The position numbers were made by a program, and so were the translations under genes. Under the pieces are notes generated by a model that saw only the letters and a list, made by a program, of their open reading frames with translations, was not told the DNA's origin and did no database searches. A DNA stretch of 64,000 bases, from positions 62,001 to 126,000 of the forward strand of contig NZ_FNBN01000004.1 of assembly GCF_900102545.1 (NCBI RefSeq). Reading direction: 5' to 3'. Positions 16,857 to 23,720 of this stretch are shown piece after piece. Each line of letters starts with the position of its first letter. Position 1 is the stretch's first letter. The stretch comes from Chitinophaga filiformis. Lineage in GTDB: Bacteria; Bacteroidota; Bacteroidia; Chitinophagales; Chitinophagaceae.

Positions 16857-17867
16857 TTAGTGCTGTGGTACTTTTATAAAATACTTATGCTCTTTGTGAA
16901 TACCTAGTTTCCTGATGCGGTGATTCAGGGTGGATACGTGCAGTCCGAGTATCTCTGCAGCACCACCAGGCCCGAATACCTTTCCCCGGCATTTATCCAG
17001 TACTCCCAGGATGTACTCGCGTTCCACTTCTGCCAGCGTCCTGCTATAGTCCTCGTCTGCTTTGCTTTTATTTTCTGCCTTCGACAAAGGAGATGATAAA
17101 TGGATCTCCCTGATAATATTCCCTTGCATGAGTAATATGCTTCTTTCGAGCACATGCTCCAGTTCGCGGACGTTACCCGGCCAGTTATAAGCATTCAGTT
17201 GCTTCATGACCATACTGGACAAACGGACATTCTTCTTACCAGCAGTACGGGCAAAGCGGTCAATAAAATGCGCCGCCAGCAATGGGATATCTTCCTTCCG
17301 TTCCCGCAATGGTGGCAATACAATAGGGAATACATTCAGCCGGTAGAACAGATCACTCCTGAAACGGCTTTCCGCTACTTCTTTCTGTAGATTGCGGTTT
17401 GTTGCTGCAATGATCCTGACATCTGTTTTAATAGTATGCTTACCTCCTATTCTCTCGATCTCTTTTTCCTGTATAGCGCGCAACAGTTTCACCTGGAGGT
17501 CCGGAGGTAATTCACCTATTTCATCCAGGAACAGGGTACTATGATTTGCCAGTTCAAACTTTCCGATCCTGCGTTCCAAAGCACCGGTAAAACTGCCTCT
17601 TTCATGCCCGAATAATTCACTCTCTATAAGATTAGGTGGCAACGTTGCACAGTTCACCTTTACCATCAGTTTATTCCTGCGGGGAGAAGCATTATGAATA
17701 GCCCGCGCGATCAATTCCTTCCCTGTACCTGTTTCTCCCATTATTAACACGGTACTCTGGGTAATGGACACCTGGGATAACATGTAAAACACGTGTTGCA
17801 TTTCCGGGCCTGCACCAATAAGATCACTATAATTATATTGTGGCATATCTGATTTCTCTAGGCTCAT
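16857..17867 (-). CDS. Sigma-54-dependent transcriptional activator without a sensor domain
   Basis: A 336-residue bacterial enhancer-binding protein. The AAA+ domain starts within about 15 residues of the N-terminus: Walker A GETGTGKE, ESELFGHERGSFTGALE (the sigma-54-contacting GAFTGA loop, here with Ser in place of Ala), Walker B TLFLDEIGELP, sensor I AATNRNL and the arginine fingers in FRSDLFYRLNVFPI. The C-terminal Fis-type helix-turn-helix is GGAAEILGLHVSTLNHRIRKLG. There is no receiver, GAF or PAS domain, so activity must be set by expression level, a partner protein or constitutively. It is divergent from an AraC-family gene that has a sigma-54-like promoter. Confidence 0.92.
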   Translation of the reverse strand: MSLEKSDMPQYNYSDLIGAGPEMQHVFYMLSQVSITQSTVLIMGETGTGKELIARAIHNASPRRNKLMVKVNCATLPPNLIESELFGHERGSFTGALERRIGKFELANHSTLFLDEIGELPPDLQVKLLRAIQEKEIERIGGKHTIKTDVRIIAATNRNLQKEVAESRFRSDLFYRLNVFPIVLPPLRERKEDIPLLAAHFIDRFARTAGKKNVRLSSMVMKQLNAYNWPGNVRELEHVLERSILLMQGNIIREIHLSSPLSKAENKSKADEDYSRTLAEVEREYILGVLDKCRGKVFGPGGAAEILGLHVSTLNHRIRKLGIHKEHKYFIKVPQH

Positions 17868-17979
17868 GTTATAGCTGATTTCGTGAGAAGGAAAAATGGT
17901 ATGCTAGTCCAACAAGTGATGTACCATTCTCATAAATCGTTGAACGATACCCTGTTGGTTAACAAAAAGCCCATATAAT

Positions 17980-18129
17980 TGTTCATATATGAACAGTCAG
18001 GCCAGGAAATCAGCGATATATAATCAGCGGGGAGCTCGCGGATCCTGAAATAGCAATAATGTATTGATCAATTGGTCATATATGGCCAATAATTTCAGGC
18101 GAACAATCACCTAATCATATATTGATCAA
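17980..18129. promoter_or_regulatory. Cluster of palindromes, candidate upstream activating sites
   Basis: Four dyads are visible: TGTTCATATATGAACA (17980-17995, perfect 16 bp), ATTGATCAAT (18063-18072, perfect), ATTGGTCATATATGGCCAAT (18071-18090, 9 of 10 pairs) and TTGATCAA (18122-18129, perfect). Two share the TCATATATG core and two the TTGATCAA core. They lie upstream of a sigma-54-like promoter and next to a gene for a Fis-type activator, the usual position of enhancer sites, 50-160 bases from the start. Confidence 0.55.
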
Positions 18130-18141
18130 CAACTTATAGCA

Positions 18142-18157
18142 TGGCATCAGATTAGCA
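18142..18157 (+). promoter_or_regulatory. Sigma-54-like -24/-12 promoter of the AraC-family gene
   Basis: TGGCATCAGATTAGCA fits the consensus TGGCACRNNNNTTGCW in length and at the invariant GG and GC dinucleotides, with mismatches at C6, R7 and the second T of TTGC. The predicted transcription start is near 18168, about 19 bases before the ATG at 18187. The divergent sigma-54 activator supports the reading. No rpoN is in the window. Confidence 0.5.
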
Positions 18158-18186
18158 TATTATTAATTGGACTGAAACCTCATTTT

Positions 18187-19092
18187 ATGAACACCGCTAT
18201 GCTCATGTTACCCGATGCACCCCAGCATTTCAAGTCAGAAAGGAACAGCCACTTTGAGATACAGACACTGGAAGGGATGACGCAGGGCCGGCTCTACCTG
18301 AATGAACAAGCTGAGAGACTGCAACATTTTGAGATCATCTGGTTCAGAACAGGCCAGGGGCTAATCACTATTGATACTGTCCAGCATTCTGTCGGACAAA
18401 ACATGATCTACTGCCTTACTCCCGGTCAGGTGAAAAGCTTCAGGATCCAGGGCGCCGTTGAAGGATATTATATTTCCTTTTCACAGGATTTCCTCTATCG
18501 ATGGGCTACCTATACAATAGGCAGCACCTGGCTGGATACCGACATCTCAGGCATGAGTATACCGGTCATAAAAGCTGACGAGGAAATGAAGGACGAGATA
18601 GAAGACCTGATGGAGAAAATGGAAAAGGAATATACACATCATTACCTCTTACGTTCGGAGATACTGGCGGGATTGCTGAATATACTGGTGATCTATATCA
18701 CCCGCAGGCTGCAGCTCAGGGTAAATGAACTGGCCCAGTCGAAGGAAATTGAGCTGGTGAGGAAGTTCGTGTCCCTGGTAAAAGCGCAGTTCAGGACAAT
18801 GAAATTTGTGGCGGACTATGCTTCGGAACTTTTTGTGACTGCCAATCACCTGAACCGCATTGTAAAAAAGATCACGGGTACACCAGCCAGTTCGCATATA
18901 CAGCAGCATATTATCATGGAAGCAAAAAGACAGGCACTGCATTCCAATGTAAGTATGAAAGAGATTGCTTATCTATTGGGTTTCGAAGACCATTCTCATT
19001 TCAGTAAATACTTCAAGAATAACTCCGGTATGAATTTCTCCAGTTTCAAGAAAGGATTGGTAAGTGATCTTGTTGCTGCTGCCCATGACTGA
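18187..19092 (+). CDS. AraC-family transcriptional regulator
   Basis: A 301-residue regulator with an N-terminal cupin-like ligand domain (about residues 15-150: LQHFEIIWFRTGQGLITIDTVQHSVGQNMIYCLTPGQV) and a C-terminal double helix-turn-helix (about 200-295: YASELFVTANHLNRIVKKITG, MKEIAYLLGFEDHSHFSKYFKNNSGMNFSSFKK). This is the layout of many Bacteroidota AraC regulators that govern a neighbouring enzyme. The downstream esterase gene, 130 bp away with its own promoter, is the obvious candidate target. Its own promoter looks sigma-54 dependent. Confidence 0.93.
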   Translation: MNTAMLMLPDAPQHFKSERNSHFEIQTLEGMTQGRLYLNEQAERLQHFEIIWFRTGQGLITIDTVQHSVGQNMIYCLTPGQVKSFRIQGAVEGYYISFSQDFLYRWATYTIGSTWLDTDISGMSIPVIKADEEMKDEIEDLMEKMEKEYTHHYLLRSEILAGLLNILVIYITRRLQLRVNELAQSKEIELVRKFVSLVKAQFRTMKFVADYASELFVTANHLNRIVKKITGTPASSHIQQHIIMEAKRQALHSNVSMKEIAYLLGFEDHSHFSKYFKNNSGMNFSSFKKGLVSDLVAAAHD

Positions 19093-19151
19093 GCCCCTGC
19101 CCATCCATTCACTTTCCCCTGAATTGTACAACAGAGACCATTATTCTGCCA

Positions 19152-19182
19152 TTGATGCCTGCATATCTATATAATAGATTTG
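19152..19182 (+). promoter_or_regulatory. Bacteroidota-type promoter of the esterase gene
   Basis: TTG (19152-19154) and TAGATTTG (19175-19182) are separated by 20 bases, matching the TTG-N19-TAnnTTTG consensus of the Bacteroidota primary sigma factor. The -7 element ends 40 bases before the ATG at 19223. Confidence 0.65.
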
Positions 19183-19222
19183 CAGGGACCCATTTTATTA
19201 ACATCCATAAAAAGATAACTAT

Positions 19223-20224
19223 ATGACTGAACATTTAATTGCTGTTGGCGACACTATTGCAGTGTTGGACCCAGCTATAGATCCGGCTATTGATACACGT
19301 GTCAAAGCCTTTCTTAATGTTTTGAACAGTGCCGGCGGCGATCCTATGGAAACGATGACACCTGCTGACGCCCGTAAAGTACTGGAAGGAGCGCAGAAGT
19401 CTGTGCAGGTAGATCTTTCCGGGGTTGAAGTGACAGAAAAGACGATCAGTGAAGACGGTCTGAGTGTAAAACTGTTTATCGTACGTCCGGAAGGACAGAC
19501 AGGCGTGCTGCCTGCTTTCATGTTCATTCATGGTGGTGGCTGGGTATTGGGAGATTTCCCTACGCATCAGCGCTTTGTCAGAGACCTGGTGGTTTATTCA
19601 GGTCTTGTTGCTGTATTTGTGGAATATACCCGTTCTCCGGAAGCGAAATATCCTACAGCGCTCAATGAAGCATATGCTGCTACCAAATGGATTGCTGCGA
19701 ATGGTGCTGAACTGAATATCGACGGGAAACGCCTGGCGGTGGTTGGTAATAGTGTTGGTGGCAATCTGACTGCTGCTACCGTGTTAATGACGAAGCACAA
19801 AAAAGGCCCTGAGATCAAATTCCAGGTGCTTTTCTGGCCGGTGACAAACGCCAACTTTGATACCGTTTCCTATCATCAGTATGCTACCTCCCGCTTCCTG
19901 ACAAGGAATATGATGATATGGTTCTGGGATAATTATATGCCGGAGGCAGGACGTAATGAGATCTATGCATCTCCTTTGCAGGCGACGCTGGAAGATCTGA
20001 AAGGATTGCCGCCTACGCTGGTACAGACTGCAGAGAATGATGTACTGAGGGATGAAGGTGAGGCATATGCTCGCAAAATGGATGAGGCTGGGGTACCGGT
20101 TACACTGGTGCGTATTCAGGGCATGATCCACGATTATGGTTTGCTGAATCCTATTGCTGATGTACCGGCGGTACAGTCTGCGTTGCGATATGCAGCAAAT
20201 GAGCTGAGAAATGCACTGAAATAG
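19223..20224 (+). CDS. Alpha/beta hydrolase, hormone-sensitive-lipase-type esterase
   Basis: A 333-residue enzyme of the HSL/bHSL (family IV) group. It has the oxyanion-hole motif HGGGW near residue 102, the nucleophile elbow GNSVGGN (the usual form is GDSAGGN) near 175, an aspartate in TAENDVLRDEG and a histidine in MIHDYGLL, completing a Ser-Asp-His triad. There is no signal peptide, so it acts in the cytoplasm. It probably cleaves short-chain esters or lactones. The AraC-type regulator upstream suggests induction by its substrate. The Asn and Val substitutions in the elbow are mild and keep Ser. Confidence 0.9.
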   Translation: MTEHLIAVGDTIAVLDPAIDPAIDTRVKAFLNVLNSAGGDPMETMTPADARKVLEGAQKSVQVDLSGVEVTEKTISEDGLSVKLFIVRPEGQTGVLPAFMFIHGGGWVLGDFPTHQRFVRDLVVYSGLVAVFVEYTRSPEAKYPTALNEAYAATKWIAANGAELNIDGKRLAVVGNSVGGNLTAATVLMTKHKKGPEIKFQVLFWPVTNANFDTVSYHQYATSRFLTRNMMIWFWDNYMPEAGRNEIYASPLQATLEDLKGLPPTLVQTAENDVLRDEGEAYARKMDEAGVPVTLVRIQGMIHDYGLLNPIADVPAVQSALRYAANELRNALK

Positions 20225-20540
20225 TTGCTTTTAGCTTCAATATAGCTTCTATATAATCAGGATATAACAATGGTTCTCCTATGGGTATCTTACGTTCATG
20301 CTACGTCTCTGAACCTAGCATGAACGTAAGATACCCATAGGAGAACCATTGTTATATCGGCTTCACATGCTGGTTTGATCGTTGTCTCATAGGGATCGCG
20401 CAACAACTGCCAGATTACAAAAACCGTTTGTAAAACCTTCCGTTTGAGTATTTAGACTTATTTAAACATGAATCCGACAACTATCACTGTGGGAACCTAG
20501 CTGAATAATAAGTATCTTTCTGGTCAATAATCATCCTTCC
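20225..20540. other. Intergenic region containing a perfect long inverted repeat
   Basis: These 316 bases have no gene. The 98-bp hairpin at 20261-20358 is annotated separately. After it, 20359-20540 is AT-rich leader for the kinase gene; TATCTTTC near 20511 resembles a -7 element at 7 of 8 positions, but no TTG is well placed. Confidence 0.4.
20261..20358. repeat. Perfect 43-bp inverted repeat with 12-nt loop
   Basis: Left arm 20261-20303 and right arm 20316-20358 are exact reverse complements over all 43 bases, separated by CGTCTCTGAACC. The arms begin GATATAACAATGG and end TTCATGCTA. The stem is far longer than any other terminator in this window and no U-run follows it on either strand. 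It could be a small mobile hairpin (MITE or REP-like), a very stable RNA structure ending the esterase transcript, or a site for a structure-specific protein. No target-site duplication can be made out at the ends. Confidence 0.9.
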
Positions 20541-21950
20541 ATGACTAATACCACTACCGTTGAATGGATGCGCTCCATTGAGGCACTTCAGGGCGTTCCC
20601 GACAACCAGTTGCAATGGTTTATTGACAATAGCGAGCGACAAGAATATCCTGCGGGTACCTATATGTTCAAAGTTGATGACATGATGCTCGGCACTCAGC
20701 TGATTGTATCCGGTCTCGTGAGAATATGCCAGATGCAGAACAATGAACTGCGTGAATTACTTATAGTAGAACCTGGTAAGATAGTAGGCTACCTCCCTTT
20801 TTCCAGAGGCACCATATACCAGGTAGCGGGAGAAGTGATAGAAGATACAGTTGTACTCACTCTTCCTATCGAGAAAATACAGGAACTGATCCGTAATCAT
20901 TTTGAGCTGACACAGGCCCTGGTACATATTATGACTAATCGTGTACGGGACTATACTTCCTTCCTGCGGCAAAGTGAAAAAATGATGGCGCTGGGTAAGT
21001 TGTCAGCAGGACTGGCACATGAGCTGAATAACCCGGCGGCAGCTGTGGTACGGGGTGCTCATTCCATGAAAAAGCACCTGCAGTTACAACCGGAGTTCTT
21101 CAAACGTATTATGGAAATCCGTATGGATGCAGCCGCTATTGATCTTGTCAAGGAGAAAATGTTTGAAGTGCTTTCACAACATAAGTCACAGGGATCTACT
21201 CTAACACTTGTACAGCGCTCCCAGAAAGAAGATGAATTAACAGAGTGGCTGGATGAACTCAATGTGGAAAACAGCGTGGAGCTGGCAGAGAACTTCGTGG
21301 AATTTGGTTTTACCAAAGAGCGTCTTGATGAGTTCAGACAACGACTGGGCGCCAATGACATTTCTCCCGTGTTCAACTGGATCAACAATAACCTGGTTAC
21401 GGAAAAAATTGTATCTGATATTGAAGAGGCCTCTAAACGTATTGCAGACCTGGTGGGTTCCGTAAAATCGTTCACCCATATGGATAAGGGCTATGATAAA
21501 CAACTGACCAATATACATGATGGTATCCGGAATACGCTTTCCATCCTGCAATATAAATTACGTAAAGGAAATATCGAACTGGTAGAACAATATGATACCA
21601 ATCTGCCTCCTCTGCGTGCACTGATCGGGGAACTGAACCAGGTATGGACTAACCTGATCGATAATGCACTGGACGCAATGGAGGTGAATAAAAGAGGGAA
21701 ACTGACTATCAAAACAGAACGTGATAAAGACTGTTTAAAAGTCATCATTACTGATGATGGTCCCGGTATACCAGAAAACTTCATCGCTAAAATATATGAT
21801 CCGTTCTTTACAACAAAAGATCCGGGTAAAGGTACAGGACTGGGACTGGATATTGTATCACAGATCGTCCGCCAGCATAAAGGTTACTTGAATGTAGAAT
21901 CTAAACCAGGAGAGACCCGTTTTATCGTGTCACTTCCCATTCATGGATAA
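20541..21950 (+). CDS. Histidine kinase with N-terminal cyclic-nucleotide-binding-like domain
   Basis: A 469-residue soluble kinase. Residues ~10-135 form a CNMP/Crp-like beta-roll (YPAGTYMFKVDD, GLVRICQM, VGYLPFSRGTIYQVAGEV). The HisKA part has His160 in LGKLSAGLAHELNNPAAAVVR, then a helical insert, and the HATPase domain has NQVWTNLIDNALDAM (N box), DDGPGIPENF (G1), DPFFTTKDPGKGTGLGL (F and G2). No membrane segment is present, so it senses a cytoplasmic ligand. It is 54 bases upstream of a receiver-FAD reductase fusion, its likely partner; the same pairing is known in other bacteria. Confidence 0.92.
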   Translation: MTNTTTVEWMRSIEALQGVPDNQLQWFIDNSERQEYPAGTYMFKVDDMMLGTQLIVSGLVRICQMQNNELRELLIVEPGKIVGYLPFSRGTIYQVAGEVIEDTVVLTLPIEKIQELIRNHFELTQALVHIMTNRVRDYTSFLRQSEKMMALGKLSAGLAHELNNPAAAVVRGAHSMKKHLQLQPEFFKRIMEIRMDAAAIDLVKEKMFEVLSQHKSQGSTLTLVQRSQKEDELTEWLDELNVENSVELAENFVEFGFTKERLDEFRQRLGANDISPVFNWINNNLVTEKIVSDIEEASKRIADLVGSVKSFTHMDKGYDKQLTNIHDGIRNTLSILQYKLRKGNIELVEQYDTNLPPLRALIGELNQVWTNLIDNALDAMEVNKRGKLTIKTERDKDCLKVIITDDGPGIPENFIAKIYDPFFTTKDPGKGTGLGLDIVSQIVRQHKGYLNVESKPGETRFIVSLPIHG

Positions 21951-22004
21951 TCATATTTATAAGTTAATTTTGAATTGACTTATGCCATTCTAAGAACAGA
22001 CTAT

Positions 22005-23675
22005 ATGAATCACAATCCGCCTTTTATTCTCTGTATTGATGACGATGCACAAGTGTTACGTGCCATTGTGAGAGATCTCAAACATCAATACCGTGATAGC
22101 TATAAAATAATAAGTACAACCGTAGTTAGTGAAGCACTGGAATCTTTATTGGAACTCAAGAATAAAGGTGAAACAGTGGCTATGTTCATTTCAGATCAGC
22201 GTATGCCTGAAATGGAAGGTGTGGAATTCCTTGAAAAAGCGATGGAGTTTTATCCGGATGCAAGACGTGTACTGCTGACTGCTTATTCTGATACAGATGC
22301 TGCCATCAGGGCTATTAACTCTGTACAACTGGACTACTACCTGGTGAAACCCTGGAGTCCTCCGGAGGAGAAATTATATCCGATCATCGATGATCTGCTG
22401 GGTAACTGGCAGGCAATATACCGCCCGGATTTTAAGGGTATCAAAGTGCTGGGATACCAGTTCTCTCCTAAGTCGCACGCCATTAAGGACTTCCTGGCAG
22501 GCAACCTGATCCCCTATCAGTGGCTGGATGTACAGGCTTCGGAAGAAGCTGCGCGCCTGCTGAATGTCAACAACCTTTCCATTAAAGACCTGCCGGTGGT
22601 TATATTTGATGATGGCGGCTGTCTTTCCTGTCCGTCTATCATCGACATTGCCCGCAAAGCGGGACTGAATCCACAAGTGAAACAGGATGTTTACGATGTT
22701 GTGATCATTGGTGCTGGTCCTGCGGGACTGGCGGCAGGTGTGTATGGTGCTTCCGAAGGACTGAAAACACTGCTGATAGAGAAACGGGCTCCCGGCGGAC
22801 AGGCAGGAACCAGTTCGCGTATTGAGAACTACCTGGGTTTCCCCAGCGGACTAAGTGGCGCTGAACTGACCCGTCGTGCTATTGCACAGGCTACCAGGTT
22901 GGGTACGGAGTTCATTACACCTCAGTCAGTAAAAGATATTAAACAGAAAGACGGTTATAAAAAGATCATACTGGAAGACGGTACGGAAATTAATACACGT
23001 AGTGTGATCATTACTACCGGTGTGGATTATCGTCAGCTGGAAACCAAGGGTGTGTCAGACTTCACGGGCGCAGGTATTTATTATGGCGCTGCCACCACTG
23101 AAGCAGCAGCTTGTAAAGATAAAGATGTATATGTTGTTGGTGGAGGCAATTCCGCGGGACAGGCAGCTATGTACTTATCTAAGTTTGCGAAGAATATTTA
23201 TATCATCATCCGTAGAGAAGATCTGACCAGTACCATGTCTGCTTACCTCATAGAGCAGATTGCCGGTACGCCTAATATCACCGTATTGCCGAAAACAGAA
23301 ATTGCTGAGGCAATGGGGGAAGAAAAACTGCAATCTCTTTGTCTCTGTAATATTGATACGAAAGAACGGAGACAGGTGAATGCAGACGCCCTTTATATCT
23401 TCATAGGTGCAAAACCATTCACTGACTGGATTGAGCTGGACATCATCAAAGATGATAAAGGATTTATTGAAACCGGCAGAGACCTCAAAAACTACGATAC
23501 ATTCAATAAGATCTGGAAACAGAACCGTGACCCATACCTGCTGGAAACCAGCTGTCCCGGCATTTTTGCCGCGGGAGATGTACGCGCCCATGCCATGAAC
23601 AGGGTGGCCGCTGCAGTAGGTGAAGGTTCTATGGCTATAAGCTTTGTGCATAAATACCTGGCAGAAGTTAAGTAG
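22005..23675 (+). CDS. Fused response regulator / thioredoxin-reductase-like FAD oxidoreductase
   Basis: A 556-residue protein with three parts. A receiver domain (1-130) has CIDDD, phospho-acceptor Asp64 in FISDQRMPEMEG and Lys115 in LVKPW. A thioredoxin/glutaredoxin-like segment (about 145-225) holds a CLSC motif (Cys206, Cys209). A TrxR-like FAD/NAD(P)H module (228-556) has GAGPAG, EKRAPGGQAGTSSRIENYLGFP, VVGGGNSAGQAAMYL and GIFAAGDVR. The CxxC of true thioredoxin reductases is replaced by GAAT (YYGAATTEAA). The ATG at 22005 is chosen over a TTG at 21975. It forms a pair with the kinase upstream, linking a phospho-signal to redox activity. Confidence 0.9.
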   Translation: MNHNPPFILCIDDDAQVLRAIVRDLKHQYRDSYKIISTTVVSEALESLLELKNKGETVAMFISDQRMPEMEGVEFLEKAMEFYPDARRVLLTAYSDTDAAIRAINSVQLDYYLVKPWSPPEEKLYPIIDDLLGNWQAIYRPDFKGIKVLGYQFSPKSHAIKDFLAGNLIPYQWLDVQASEEAARLLNVNNLSIKDLPVVIFDDGGCLSCPSIIDIARKAGLNPQVKQDVYDVVIIGAGPAGLAAGVYGASEGLKTLLIEKRAPGGQAGTSSRIENYLGFPSGLSGAELTRRAIAQATRLGTEFITPQSVKDIKQKDGYKKIILEDGTEINTRSVIITTGVDYRQLETKGVSDFTGAGIYYGAATTEAAACKDKDVYVVGGGNSAGQAAMYLSKFAKNIYIIIRREDLTSTMSAYLIEQIAGTPNITVLPKTEIAEAMGEEKLQSLCLCNIDTKERRQVNADALYIFIGAKPFTDWIELDIIKDDKGFIETGRDLKNYDTFNKIWKQNRDPYLLETSCPGIFAAGDVRAHAMNRVAAAVGEGSMAISFVHKYLAEVK

Positions 23676-23720
23676 CTTTCTGTCTATTTATACGACATTT
23701 GCATCCCTGTTTAATTGACT

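Larger units (their letters stand above)
17868..18186. other. Divergent intergenic region between the sigma-54 activator and the AraC gene
   Basis: These 319 bases hold no gene. They contain the palindrome cluster (17980-18129) and a sigma-54-like promoter (18142-18157), annotated separately. The stretch next to the activator start (17868-17979) has a partial dyad TGTTGGTTAACA near 17953 and nothing else I can support. Confidence 0.5.

Noticed and set aside
20261..20358. Considered an insertion-sequence end or CRISPR repeat
   Set aside because: There is one inverted pair only, no transposase fragment, no spacer array and no visible target duplication.
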